64,000 nt of DNA from the NCBI GenBank assembly GCA_946811185.2, contig OX328103.1, forward strand, positions 31,986,266-32,050,265, written 5' to 3'. Shown here one piece after another: positions 9,815-22,003 of this stretch. The notes under the pieces were generated by a model. That model was given only the letters and a program-made list of their open reading frames with translations, had not been told where the DNA came from and searched no databases. The DNA comes from Hippopus hippopus. Lineage: Eukaryota; Mollusca; Bivalvia; Cardiida; Cardiidae. A program made the translations under genes and the position numbers. The stretch's first letter is position 1. Every line of letters begins with the position of its first letter.

Positions 9815-11388
9815 TCATACTTCAATGTTAAAAACTTAAAGGTTGAGAAAGGAACTAAATTTTTTCCAATGACATGAAGTCCGGTAACAAAAAATAACAG
9901 AATATTACGTGTTGCATTTTATATAAAGGTTTCCATTTTGAAACAAGTGTATTTGGGAGTGGTCTGTTTTCAGCCTACCCGATGTAATTGAAAAAGCCTG
10001 TACTGTCTAAAAAATATTTTATTTTCAGACTAACTTCACTTATAATATTTGTCAGCCACCTGAAAGGCAAGGCGAATACTCTATTCGTATGAATTTAATT
10101 CAGGAATTATTTTTTTTTGAAACTTTGTCAAAACTTCTGGTAGAAACAGATCTATGCGTTAAAAAAACGTTAGTAAATGCGAAATTTATGGAATCATGGT
10201 TCTAATTCTTTGTTTGATATTTTGTATTTAACGATATTCAATGTTTTCTTCGTCAAACGCTATTATCTGAGTAAGTGAAATCGATATACATTTAACTGAA
10301 TCCCAGACCGGGGAACGGGGGATCGTTTTATGGTCTAAGGGAGAAAACTCGTATATACCTTTAAACAACTTCTTTGACAGTGGCCTCCCTTCTTCCACTC
10401 TCAAATATTCCTCCTTGTCTGTACAAGCGTAGGCGGAAACTCGCTGTTAAAAGACTTGACAAAGGGAAAAACCGTCAATCCATGAGAATCCATTATTCTT
10501 GTATGTCTTTCATTTTAAAAGCTGGTACATTAATTTTCATTTGCCATTACTGAGCGACAATCGTTACGAGAACGAAAACTCGAGTCGAGGTAAATTATGT
10601 CTGCTTTTTAAATGTAGGTTAAATCAGTATTAAATTGATCTGTTATATACATTAATTTACGAAAGTTTTTATAACCAAATTCAAATTCATCTCATGTACA
10701 AAACTTTACACTGATAGCCAAACTGTTACTTTCCATATTGTATTTTGGCGGTTAACTAATTGTTGTGTTTACAAATATGATGAAATACAAGGGAGACTAC
10801 CGACCGAATACAAAATGTCGTTTATATCTTTAACGGTTCATTTGCTCGCCTAATGTCATGATAGCTTCAAAACGGTAAATATCTATTGTCCATTAATGGA
10901 AATACAGTAGAGTCGTATCAGCTTGACGAAAAATCGATTTTATATCGACCTTCCTAACAAGCTCTACAGGTGTGACAGATTCCTATTCGTCTTTGGTTTT
11001 ATGCGGTCCACAACTTTAAGGGATGCAACTCTGGTAAAACAAAAATACAAAGTTTGTACGAGTTTTTTCCCTTTGACCATTAGACCTGTGCCTGAAATTC
11101 TGTTCTGAGCCGAAAAGGCCAGCAAAATTAGAAACGTAAAAGAATTAGGAGAAGGACAATCAAATCTCTTCATATATAGATAAAGGATGACTGGACATGT
11201 TTTATTAAAAAAAAAATCACCATTTCCTCCTTAGATTCTCTAACTTTGGTGGCAATTCAGGTAACAAATTCGTATAGATCTAAATAGAAATGTATCTTTC
11301 GTAGAAAAAAAGAAGTCTAAGTTTTTTAAACAAATAGACCATCCCTTTTCTAACATTTTCATGTAGTAACCCCTCAATTTATCCTGCT
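9815..11388. other. low-copy segment of unit 1, no gene seen
   Basis: More GC-balanced than its surroundings, with CG dinucleotides (for example CTCGAGTCGAGG near 10577). Small ORFs are not kept intact between units, and no domain or splice-flanked exon is recognised. It could be former regulatory or UTR sequence, but nothing shows that directly. Confidence 0.35.
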
Positions 11389-11590
11389 TAACCCTTTTCC
11401 TACACAATCATAAATTTAAACAACGTTACAGCAAAAGGCTTACGAAAACATTGCGTAAAACGAGTTATCAGCAATTTCTATATTTCCCAGGATGTTTTCT
11501 ACCATTCCAAATGCAAGTTTCGTATCTCTGTTGGCATCTAATTTGTCAATTGCAAACGTTTTCAACTTGGATAAATATAAAATGTGACCA
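11389..11590 (+). repeat. HP1 degenerate copy
   Basis: Left end TTAACCCTTTTCCTACACAA, remnant core GAAAACATTGCGTAAAACG, right half GTCAATTGCAAACGTTTTC. Hairpin largely lost. Paralogues at 27801 and 40147. Confidence 0.65.
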
Positions 11591-12251
11591 TATTTTACAA
11601 AGATATTTAAATAGTCGTCTGCAACCTGTTTTCAGGTCCATGGTAGGTAATCAGTTTTTTACTATTCTCAACTCGGGAAATATTTCAACAGTCAGGTATT
11701 CATTATGGTGATCTATTTATTGATTATACGTCAAAATCATAATGAAAATTTTGTATGAAAATTGCAAAAAATGTCGATCCGACTGACTAGAACAATTTCT
11801 GAGTCACATCAGGTGTGAAAATTATGTACGTGTGTTCCAAACGGTACACCGGTCCAAAATTGTGCTAAAATCAAAGCACCCACGTTTTCTGAAACTCTCA
11901 AAAATGGAAGGCGTGAGATTTGTGTAATTAAATGCATCAGTTACAAGTAAATTAAAAAGTTCATTTGGTAAGTAATGATGATGTTGAAAAATAGCAAAAA
12001 GTTATAGATCCAGTCTTAATCTCGACAAGTTGTGATAATTTTACGGGAACTCGACCCCAGTCACTTTCGACCATTTATCTCCACCTAGAAAAAGAAAGTT
12101 AACGAATATGCAGTGTTCTGTCAAGTGGGAGACCCTGAGACATTTTCTCCATGAATTAGAAAGTTGTTCCACAAAAGTGTAAACAGATGAGACTTTCTCC
12201 TAAGTTGAGTTCAGCAGAACCTCGGTGCATCATTCTGTCTCAGTAACTTTA
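11591..12251. other. low-copy segment of unit 1, no gene seen
   Basis: Repeated in units 2 and 3 with scattered substitutions. No recognisable ORF, RNA or repeat end. Confidence 0.35.
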
Positions 12252-12378
12252 AGGAAGTGTCTAGGGGTACGGATCCGTACCACTAGCCTCTGAGGCTAGA
12301 GATACGGATCCGTATCCCTAGCCTGCGAGGCCAGGGGTACGGATCCGTATCTCTAGCATTACCAATTAGGCCAGGCTA
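12252..12378 (+). repeat. BAM35 palindrome module, unit 1
   Basis: TACGGATCCGTA occurs at 12268, 12303 and 12338 (35-bp period). Between the copies lie CTAGCCTCTGAGGCTAG (12283-12299) and a near-palindrome around CCTAGCCTGCGAGG. Each unit is therefore two interleaved palindromes. The module runs from AGGAAGTGTCTAGGGG to ATTAGGCCAGGCTA. Confidence 0.85.
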
Positions 12379-13527
12379 GAGATACAGTTATTACAAGGTT
12401 TGATGGAAAGTTGTTATTGTACAGAAATTAGCCCTGCCATGTATTCGCCATCTAAAGCAAATATGAATTTTGATATGGGACATGGCAATTTTAAGTTACT
12501 CCATTAACATATGACTCAAGCTGTGTTAAATAGGGGTTTAATGCCTCACTGTGATGCATTGTAATAAAATACTTATGCAGGTATCATACACTTGTTTTAA
12601 CACCCTAATACCTGGATTTGGTTTGTTTCTCGATTTGAACGGTAGCTCCGATCGATAACTAGAAAGACCGGAAAACACCAAATGACTGGAAAACGTCGGA
12701 TAACACCCGAGAAATAGCAAAATACATACTGAATTTGGGGGGAGGGGATCGAAAGGGTAGGACTGTATGTTAACTCAGGGATTATATATAGGGCCTACAC
12801 ATTTATACGATCCATGGTTAACTGGGGGTATTGGTGAAGGAAGTTATCAACCTATACTCGCCGAAAGCCTTTTTAATTCACTGAAAAACACCATTAATGC
12901 TACCTCATTCTTTTTCAATCTTATCGTGGAAAGCCACCGCTTATCACAAAAAATGCACGGGGAAAAAAACATAGCAAATGGTTGGAAACTTGGAGTGGTG
13001 TTGTTTGGTCATCGTGATAGGGATATGGGGTTAGGATGTTACCCTTTACTCGCCTAAACCACCTAAATATGCCAGAATTCACCATTGATGATCCCTCATC
13101 TGCTGCACGTGGGAACAATTTTAGGCGCCAGAAAACACCATGCGTTGATGATACATCTACTTCTAGTGATCATGTCTACGAAAAACACCTGAATACAGAA
13201 TCGTCAGCCACAAACAGCGTAAATTGTGGACGGAGATATAGTACTGATATTTCAAATACCATATTACCTAAACTTGTCACACTGAACTGCTGAAAGACAA
13301 TTAAGTGTGTCGGAAAAGACTGGAAAGGGCAAAGTGTGGTAAATTGATTTGGGTTTAAGCATAGCACCCCCTCCACCACCACCAATATAGTGTCAAATGC
13401 TTGTCATGCAATTTTGGGTGTTTTTTGGCGGGCTGTCATAAGGTGTTTTTCAGTCTTTCTAGTGACCCGATCTGATTTTGTTTTTGTGATTGTTTTTCCG
13501 CTGAAGAGACCTAAAAGGTAGAATCCA
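12379..13527. other. low-copy segment of unit 1 to the junction
   Basis: Contains open stretches of 85-96 codons near 12767-13293. Their proteins match no family I know, and unit 3 carries length changes in them, so I do not call them genes. It ends with TTTTTGTGATTGTTTCTCCGC and GGTAGAATCCA at the array junction. Confidence 0.4.
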
Positions 13528-13692
13528 GAAAACATTGTGAGAAAAGGAGAAAATCTATATCTTTTCCCACAGCATTTTCAACCCCTTCACAGACAAATGT
13601 TATAATTTGAGCAAAATTTAGTCGGCTGTCTGCAAATGGTTTCAGTGCAGATGAGTCTAAAACTTTGTAGTTTGGTAATAAATAAAGGGATC
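13528..13692 (+). repeat. HP1 right part at the array junction
   Basis: The hairpin and right end of the copy at 2353, without its left end because the duplication breakpoint lies at the hairpin base. Confidence 0.75.
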
Positions 13693-13750
13693 TTTACCAA
13701 GCAAAGAAATACAAAGAACTATACATGTACCTATATGCTCACCCATATTT

Positions 13751-13965
13751 GACCCTTTACCGAACATCAAATTTTAGACTAATCAGATTTAAAAATATTT
13801 GCAGAAGACAGATCAAATGTGATTCGAGTGACAAGATTTGTCTTTGAAAAGTAGAAAACACTTTGGGAACAGGAGAAAATGCTGGTTACCAGCATTTTCT
13901 CCATTTCCCAAAATGTTTCCTAAAGCCTTGTCGATTAGGTCTTAAAATTTGGGATGGTATGGTGC
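13751..13965 (-). repeat. HP1 copy (reverse)
   Basis: Paralogue of 2631. The core reads TTTGGGAACAGGAG / CTCCATTTCCCAAA. Confidence 0.7.
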
Positions 13966-14521
13966 AGGTTTAAATCAATCAATTACATCACAAAGATTTT
14001 TTTTTTTTTCATCCTTGCAGGAGCGAGGCTGTGAAAACACTATAGGAAAAGGACTTTGTTACTTGTTATTGCCTTTTTTGCCTTGAATACTCATACAAGT
14101 TAGACCAGCTTTTTCATTTTTTTCTAATGATTTTCCTATTAAATATACTGCAATGTAGTCTTTGATTGATCTGAAAAGTACTTGTACAATATTGACTTTA
14201 TTTGATGAAATACGAAGATCAAACTTGAATAAGAATTTAAATTTTGACATGAAAGAGCTGCCTCTTGAAATATGATCCTCATAATCATTGAGCTTCTCTG
14301 CATGTAATATTTTCTGCGCCTATCTCCAGTTTTCCATACTGATATTCATACCTCTGGAATGTTTTCAAGGGTATGCTTGGATCCACCTATCTGTCTGCTC
14401 ATCCATGTGTCACCTGGGTCACAAACTTCACCCTCAGTTTTGATGTCATTCCATTGCAGCTTTGCACAATTATAAACAACAAACTGAAGATGTACAGAAT
14501 AAAATATTCAGATGCTCACCC

Positions 14522-14749
14522 GTAACCTTTTATAAAACAGTCTGAGTTTAAATGATCTGGAGGCTGAAGGCTTTTGAAACATTGTGAGAAAAGGAAACAG
14601 TGCTGGTAACTAGCATCTTCTCCTTTTCACATAATGTTTAATATCTTTTGAAAGACAAATCCCATCACCTGAAATAGAATTGATTTGTTGTCTTTAAAAT
14701 TCTCTTGATTTGGACAAGCCAAGAATTTTGCTGTTTGGTAAATAGTTAA
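14522..14749 (+). mobile_element. HP1 copy, uninterrupted
   Basis: Paralogue of the split element at 3414. It shows the state before the nested insertion. TTAA at 14746-14749. Confidence 0.75.
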
Positions 14750-15378
14750 GCATTTCAGATTTCCCTCCCTGTGAACTTAAATGTTCAGCATAATACACAT
14801 AACTTTGCTATTCTGTGCCACAGAGTCCTCCCTCAGGTTTTCTATCATCATATTGAAACTTTAAATTTCTATTTACCACAAACTATGGTAATGCAGAAAG
14901 CACTATTCAGATGTCTTGCTTTAAGAGTTGATAAATAATCTAAGACTTTGACATTGTTGCATTACACCATAGGTTTGACCATCTGTCTTCCTTGTCAAAT
15001 GACATGGTTGGGGTATTAAATCATCTTTTTGACAATTCTAGGTTCATCCTTGCTTCTGTGTGAATACTAGTGTGCCTTTCAAAGACGCTTTTATGAGAAA
15101 AGAAACCATAGCCTTTCATATTTAGTGCTTTATTGAAGTGCAAGATGTGTTGTAAAATAAACCAATAATAAATCCAGTGTCTTTCTAAAAGAAAGACCAT
15201 GTCTAGTCTTTCATGTTATTTGTTCTGGTTGAGTTTGGTTTATATGACAGCCTTGTCAAGGCACACCTTTACTGAAGTAAACCTGCATGACTGATTGTTG
15301 TGTAAATAATCATTAGACATGTTATATAGAGATTTAAATACAAAACTGACACAGTGTGATATTACTATTGATAATTAG

Positions 15379-15600
15379 TTAACCCTTTAACACACAATCC
15401 CAACTTTTAATGGGCTTGGGAAAGAGAGCTTTTGAAAACATTGTGGGAAAAGGAGAAAATGCTGGTAACCAGCGTTTTCTCCTTCTCCCACAGTGTTTTC
15501 TACCCGTTCTAAAACAAGCTTCAATTTTTGAGTCACTTTTTCATCTGCAAATGCTTTGAATCTGGACTGGTCCCAAATTTTTCGTTTGGTAAAGAGATAA
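15379..15600 (+). mobile_element. HP1 copy
   Basis: TTAA at 15379. Hairpin at about 15434-15503 (GGGAAAAGGAGAAAATGCTG / CAGCGTTTTCTCC). Right end GTTTGGTAAAGAGATAA. Confidence 0.75.
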
Positions 15601-15815
15601 CCCTCTAGATGACCAACTTTAGATTTGTGCAAATGGAAGTTATTTTGCAGAGTACAAAATATGTGATGCTGAAATTTTGGGAATCGTCTTTAATAAGATT
15701 TAAACATTGTGGGAAAAGGAGAATATTTATCAGCGTTTTCTCCTTTTCCCACAATGTTTTCAAAAGCTTTCTACCACGGGATTGTTAAAACTCAGGATAG
15801 TTAGGTAAGAGGTAA
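15598..15815 (-). mobile_element. HP1 copy, GTGGG/CCCAC hairpin
   Basis: Paralogue of 4639. The variable stem pair is G at 15712 and C at 15749, where unit 1 has A and T. Confidence 0.8.
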
Positions 15816-16177
15816 AGTTGCATGCATGTTTTTGGGTGGTTTTTGGTTTCCATGATTACATTACCAGCTGCACACCACTTCTTATTTGTCTTGTAGCAGA
15901 TGACTGTTGAAAACATAGCAGCAGAAGGCAACATTACTTATGAGCAATTTTATTTTTTGTGACATTGTTTTCACACATGTTCCTCATTTATGAAATCTGT
16001 ATTAATGTTGATTGTCTTTGTTTTGCAAGGATGATATTTGTATATTTGTATTTCAAAACTGAATTTTTGCCTAATCGTGCAAATACAATTTGTGACATTA
16101 AAAGTTTATTTTTGTTACTTACCATAGATATGATTTTGTTTTTTCTGTAATTCCAACTTCTGTCATACTAAAACTAC

Positions 16178-16375
16178 TTAACTCTTTCAGTCCCAAGTAT
16201 ATACACTTGACTTTTTGACAGTTGAAAATATAATCTACTGAAAATCAAATTTTATCTTGCCTAGACAAACAGCCAATATAGATCCAAGATCAAACTGCAT
16301 GTTCTGTACAGTATAATCATGATCTAGGACATCAGCAAAAGCACAAGTTTTCGCTTATGGTGCTTAAAGGGTTAA
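16178..16375 (+). mobile_element. HP3 MITE, unit 2
   Basis: TTAA-bounded 198-bp paralogue of 5229-5426. Confidence 0.7.
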
Positions 16376-16846
16376 ATATGAGAATCTAGATGTTTAAACC
16401 TTAGGTTTTGCATGTCTTTCATAGTTTTTGCCAAGTTTTTTTATCAAGATCAGATCAAACTACAATTACTTGTAATAAGAAGCCTGAATTTGAATCTAGA
16501 CTGTTACCGAAAATTTTCTTCATGTCTTGTACAACATGGTTGTCTCTTTACCAAGCAAAACAAATATTAGGTTTGTCCAAATTGGAAGCATTTCCTGACA
16601 AGAATTAAGAGGTAGCTCAATAGATCTGTATAAGGGGTAATTTTTGTGATGTGGAAATTATTTTTGCGATTTCGTGAATTTGAAAAATTCGTAAACTTTT
16701 CTGTTAGCATACTTTACCACAAGTATACCAACAAATTACGAGTGTCTTGAAATTGCAAACATTGCTGTACACAAAGAGTCCATAATCAGTAATTCCCAAA
16801 TTTTTCGACATGCATATATATAAACATATACAGTAGTTCCTGTCTA

Positions 16847-17157
16847 TAACCCTTTACCAAACAACAAGATTTTAGACTTTTCCATATTGAAAGCTTTTGA
16901 AGATGAGAATTTAAATTGTGGCTCAGATATATGTAATGGGATTTGCCTTATAAAGGCAGAAAACATTGTAGGAAAAGGAGAAAATGCTGATTACCAGCAT
17001 TTTGTTCTTTTCCAATAATGTTTTCAAAAGCTTGCCTCTTCAGGGCCACTAAAACTGGGAAAATGCTGGTAACTAGCATTTTCTCCTTTTCACACAATGT
17101 TTTCAAGTCTTTTTCTTTAGGGTCATTTAAACTCGGGATTGTGTAGTAAAGGGTTAA
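16847..17157 (-). mobile_element. HP1 copy with two cores, unit 2
   Basis: Paralogue of 5898-6207. Its end TTAA (17154-17157) is shared with the next HP1. Confidence 0.75.
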
Positions 17158-17370
17158 TTCTTTACCAAATGACCCCGTGTTTTATGATATTGACAGAAAA
17201 TGCTAGTGAAAACATGAGGAATGGAGAAATGGTAATAATCAGCATTCTCTCCTTTTCCGAAAATATTGTCTACCCTAGCAAAGATAAATCCCATTACTTG
17301 AAGAACGTTTTATTTTAAGCCTGCCATTGTTTTCAATATGGACAAGCCTAAAACTTTGTAGTAAGTTCTT
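17154..17370 (+). repeat. HP1 degenerate copy, unit 2
   Basis: Paralogue of 6204-6420. Confidence 0.6.
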
Positions 17371-17509
17371 TTCAATTTCAGATCTATCCCACAAATGTTA
17401 CTGTGATGGTTGATCTAAAATCAAGGTCATACTAGAGGTTTAGAAAAGTGACTGTTGTTCAATAATAAAAAGGGAGGAAAAGCCAAACTAATATTTACTT
17501 GAACTATGA

Positions 17510-17775
17510 TTTGAATAATACTCTAGAAATGGGGGTTTAATGCATTTCCGAAATGCGGCATATCAAGCAAGTCAACACATTAATATGGATCCATAAAATC
17601 CATTTTGTCTAACAACCAAATGAATCATGTGGTAGGATAGTCCTTGGATATGCAGAAAATTAAACAATAGGAAAAAGTTCCAACCAGTGTCAGTCTGTGT
17701 GAACTGTAAAGGTGGAGATGGGTCAATATTTTTTGCAGATGCATTAAACCTCCTTTTCACAGAGCAGGACTAACC
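17510..17775 (-). mobile_element. HP2 degenerate MITE, unit 2
   Basis: Paralogue of 6560-6825, with the same end motifs. Confidence 0.65.
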
Positions 17776-18698
17776 TGTCTACCTTGATAATTAACTCTCT
17801 TGACACAAATTTGCCGCTTGCAGAAAATTTACCGATAGCAAAGTTTCAACCAATATCAGCCTGCATGGACCACGCAGACAGACCTGAGTCAATACCTTTT
17901 GCAGATACACTAAACTCCCTTTACAACCTCGATAGTTTACTCTCCTGAGACAAATTTGCCACATGAGACTAAAAAGATGTTTGTTTGACTGTCTATAAGA
18001 AAGTTGTAGAATAAGATAATTTGTCCTATTATCAGGGTCTAAAATACCTTTATAAGGTCACTTATCACAACTTAGCAAAATCTCTATATTTCTCACAAGA
18101 ACAGACCATGAAAAAAGTTACTTTTCATGTTTCAGGTAAATCAAGTACATGTTTACGATAACAGTAAGGCCTATGTTATATGGAAAAAAATCACATAAAT
18201 AGCCATGCTTCTGTCCTAATTACAATGAAGTTAGTTGCAAAGTTTGGCTTAATGATAATTTCAGAGTTATCACCCGTTACAACAATCATCAACCCTGACA
18301 GAAAAGAATTCTGAAAAGGCAATAATAGAGGTAACCAGCATTTTACCCTATACTCGCAATATTATCTACCCTACTAAAGACACTTATATTATTTGAGCCA
18401 CCTGTTACTTTTAGAAAATGTGAGCATTTGCACATTGGAGATGCCCTGGACCAAGGAATCCAACATCTAGAGGCTGCAATGTGTGACTGGTATTACGTAG
18501 ATGGTACAATAAGAAAGGTCCATAGAATAAACAAAAAGCACAGAAATACTAAAAAGCATGGAAGCACCAAAAACACAAATACTGAAAAGGGCATAATTAC
18601 TAAAGGGCAAAGAAAAGATAAAAAAACTGGACAGAAATGCAGCAAGCCATAGATTTACTGACAAGCACCAACATGTCACATTCCTTGCAAGAATATCA
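17776..18698. other. low-copy segment, partly deleted in unit 1
   Basis: About 665 bp of it (17886-18550) is missing from unit 1. No gene is recognised. The same text recurs in unit 3 at 34190-35110. Confidence 0.5.
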
Positions 18699-19282
18699 TA
18701 CACTTTGATTTGTTTTGTTTTCAACGCCATTTCAACATTTTTTCTATTGTATTGTGGTTGCCAGTGCACCTATCCATGCTTTCCTGGAGATTCTTTAACC
18801 AGTTGCACAATATTCTTCCCAAACCACTGCTTTCCCACATAGTCATTGTCAAAACTGATCAGCCAAGGGAGAGAAATGAATCCAGTTGCAATGACTTATC
18901 AACAATCCCATGAAAGAATTTGGCAGAGCTTGGGATTCAAAATATCCCAGAGAACAGGGTCTGAATGTAATATAAGTGGTACTATTAACTAATGATGTTG
19001 ACTGTTATCACTGAGAAAAACTAATATATCCGGAATTATGGATACAAAAGTCAATAGGGGTTACAGAAATATATCAAGTCACCCATTATGTACAGAAGAG
19101 CTCTGAATGCTATTTTCTACAGAAAATAATGAAAAAATATGTACATGTGTACTGTTGCCTCACATGATTTTCACATGTGATTAAAGTTTGTCACAATAAT
19201 TATTGTGTGTCATTAGATTATGAAAAAGGTCTTGCTTTGCTTGCCCCTTGCCCTTTTTTTTGCATGGAAATCTTATTACTCG

Positions 19283-19496
19283 GCCTTTTTCCAAACTACC
19301 CAGTTTTAACGACTTCAGAAAAAGACTTGAAAATGTTGAGGGTAAAGGAGAAAAGGCCTGTAACCAGCATTTTCTCCTTTTTCCTCAATGTTTTTTACCA
19401 TTCCAGAAACAGAAATCATCTTGTGATCTACATTTAATTTGTTGCCTGAAATAATTGCTTTCACTGTGGTCACATCTATTTTGTAAGGTAAATAAC
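19283..19496 (+). repeat. HP1 degenerate copy, unit 2a
   Basis: Paralogue of 7650-7863. Confidence 0.65.
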
Positions 19497-19733
19497 AAAC
19501 CATTACAGAAATGGTACAACCTACTGGTAAAGGATTGCCATCATATCAAAGGGGCAGTTGCAGGAGAGGGAGGATTTGTCCATTGATTTACACCTTTACG
19601 TTACTAGCTGATTACAACACATTGTCCAAGCTTCCAAAACATTACCTAGAAATTGTTTCATCAGAGTCAAATGGTGTCACTCACACCATGAAAAATTGCC
19701 AAGTTTTTTTTTTCTTTTGGTGCTTATATAGAT

Positions 19734-19957
19734 TTAACCCTTTACCAATCAATCCCAGGTTTTCACGACCCTGAGAAAGAAGCCTTCTGAAAACATTGTG
19801 GGAAAAGAAAATGCTGGTAACCAGCATTTTCTCCTTTTCCCACTGTTTTCTACCCTTCCCGAAACAATTTTCAATTTTTGAGTCACATTAATTTTGTCGT
19901 CTGCAAGTCCTTCCAATTTGGACTAGTCTAAAATCATGTTGTTTGGTATAGAGTTAA
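19734..19957 (+). mobile_element. HP1 insertion at site 1, unit 2a
   Basis: TTAA at 19734-19737 and 19954-19957, absent from unit 1 at 8101. The hairpin is slightly shortened (GGGAAAAGAAAATGCTGG) and 4 bp after the right TTAA are lost. Confidence 0.9.
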
Positions 19958-20135
19958 AAGATAAGTTGTCAATAAAAAGATAGTTGATGAAAAAAGGTCA
20001 AGATATGTAGGCAGTCTTGAGCAAAAGCACAATCTTGGATAACATTCCCTGGTTATTCCTGTATCCTCCAAATCTAGTCAATTCAAGAAGATAAGTCATG
20101 ATTCTTGAAGGTCAAACATTTTTTATGAAGTGTGT

Positions 20136-20364
20136 TTAACCCTTTACCAAACAATCCCGGGTTTTCACGACTCTGAGGATGAAGCCTTCTGAAAACATTG
20201 TGGGAAAAGAAGAAAATGCTGGTAACCAGCACTTTCTCCTTTTCCCACAATGTTTTCTACCCTTCCCGAAACAAATTTCAGTTTTTGAGTGACATTAATT
20301 TTGTTGTCTGCAAATGCTTCCAATTTGGACTAGTCTAAAATCATGTAGTTTGGTAAAGAGTTAA
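20136..20364 (+). mobile_element. HP1 insertion at site 2, unit 2a
   Basis: 229 bp including both TTAA copies. The unit 1 empty site is 8292. Confidence 0.92.
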
Positions 20365-20532
20365 ATGACAAAAATGGGGCTGTTCTTGCTATGTGAAATA
20401 CACAAAGTAGCTGGGAAAAAGGTCTGTCATACAGACTAACATACCAGTAATGATAATAAGAGCCATGTTGACATGGCCATCCCCCGCCAAATGCTTGCTC
20501 AATAGAAGATGCGTGTCTACTTGTAGGTTGAT

Positions 20533-20759
20533 TTAACTCTTTTCCAAACGACAAAATTTTAGGTTTGTCCAAATCGAAAGCATTTGCAGACAAAAAATTA
20601 AGTCACTGAAAATTTGAAACTTGTTTTGTGAAGGGTAGAAAACATTGTGGGAAAAGGAGAAAATGCTGGTTACCAGCATTTTCTCTTTTTCCCACAGTGT
20701 TTTCTAAAGGCTTCTTTCTCAGGGTCATCAAAAGTAGGGATTGTGTGGTAATAGGTTAA
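20533..20759 (-). mobile_element. HP1 insertion at site 3, unit 2a
   Basis: Reverse orientation, TTAA at 20533-20536 and 20756-20759. The unit 1 empty site is 8460. Confidence 0.92.
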
Positions 20760-21461
20760 AGGCTAAACCAGCTAGATTTAAGAATTATTTTCTGGCAATG
20801 CTAAATACAAAGTACAATAAAGAACTTCAACAAGGTACACTTTTCTTGTATAGCTGTCAAGTGCAAACACATATGAAGTCAGACAGGAAAAAAAATGCTG
20901 AAAAACAACAAAAAGCAATAAATAAAAAAAATATGGAAGGTAGAGTTATCATTCTTGTGTACTGCCCTCCTCCTCAGAGACAACTATCCAGCTGTGAAGT
21001 TAATACAACTCGAGTTATGCTCCAAAAAAAACCTTGAGACTCAAAAATTAACAAAGGGACATAACTCCAAAATCATGGCACTGCACTTCTCCTAAATGAA
21101 ATATGCCTTCTGAAATCTTACATTGATACCTTTTCAAATTTTTGAGTTCTGCTCTGGACAAAATTTAAGTATAAAAAATAACAATGGGCAATAACTCCTG
21201 AATCATGGCAGTGAAAGTCATGGTTCTTGTACACTGCAACTCTCCTCAATGTCCTCTATCAACCTGTGAAATATCACGTTTATATCTCATGCAGTTTTCA
21301 ATCCATACTCTGGGCAAAGTTTAAGTAAGAAAAGAAAACTATGCAACCAATAGTTATGGCTATAATGCACTGCATTTCTCCTCAATGAGATGTCTGCACC
21401 TATGAGGTATCATGTTTACACCTCTAATATTTTTCGAGTTATGCTCTGGACAAAATTTAAG

Positions 21462-21497
21462 CAGGGATCGTATATACACACGTATATAAGATCCCTG
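21462..21497. mobile_element. 36-bp palindromic insertion, unit 2a
   Basis: CAGGGATC ... GATCCCTG with inner GTATATAC / GTATATAA, flanked by ATTTAAG on both sides (21455-21461, 21498-21504). Unit 1 has a single ATTTAAG and no insert. The CAGGG/CCCTG ends resemble hAT termini. Confidence 0.7.
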
Positions 21498-21781
21498 ATT
21501 TAAGTAAGAAAAATTTTCAAAGGGAAATAAGTCCTAAAGTATGAGGCTGAAAGTAATGGTTCTTGTGTACTGCACTTCTCCTTGAGATCTATCCACCTGT
21601 GAAGTATCATGTTTATGCCTCTAATAATTTTTGAGTTACGGTCCGGACAAACTTTTAATATGAAAATTAACAAAGGGCAATAACTCCTAAATTATGCAAT
21701 CAAGAATTATGGTTGTTGTGTACTGCACTTCTCCTTGATGAGATCTATCCACCTGTAAAGTATCATGTTTACACCTCTAAT

Positions 21782-22003
21782 GCCGAGCCCCAGTAGCTCT
21801 GTCGGTAGGGTGCAGGACTTGAGAACAGGGGGTTGTGGGTTTGATTCCTAGCTCAGCCAATTTCTTTCCTAGGATTGATGATAGTCACTGCGACAGGATC
21901 CATTCCTCTCCCACCACTGACCATCGTTTCGATGATGGCCGCTGCGATAAAACAAAATGATGTTGAAAACAACGTTAAATACCATACAATCAATCAATCA
22001 ATC
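21782..22003 (+). mobile_element. tRNA-derived SINE, unit 2a
   Basis: Paralogue of 9452-9674. Duplications ACACCTCTAAT (21771-21781) and ACACCTCTGAT (22004-22014). Confidence 0.9.

Larger units (their letters stand above)
2408..13527 (+). repeat. tandem array unit 1 (11.1 kb)
   Basis: First copy of a non-coding unit repeated three times head to tail. Order within the unit: HP1 copies, an HP3 copy, an HP2 copy, SINE fragment, ~150-bp monomer array with SINE, low-copy sequence, BAM35 palindrome module, low-copy sequence. The unit ends at 13527 with text identical to that at 43141 (GGTAGAATCCAG). It is the most divergent unit: it lacks three HP1 insertions, a 36-bp palindrome insertion and about 665 bp near 6945, all present in units 2 and 3. 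It has an extra nested HP1 at 3537-3713. Confidence 0.9.

Noticed and set aside
12266..12350. GGATCC repeats as a cloning or vector artefact
   Set aside because: The module occurs at four places with natural sequence variation and inverted orientation at one of them.
12767..13293. Two open frames of 96 and 85 codons present in array units 1 and 2
   Set aside because: They overlap each other, match no known family, and are broken in unit 3. Their conservation only reflects recent duplication.
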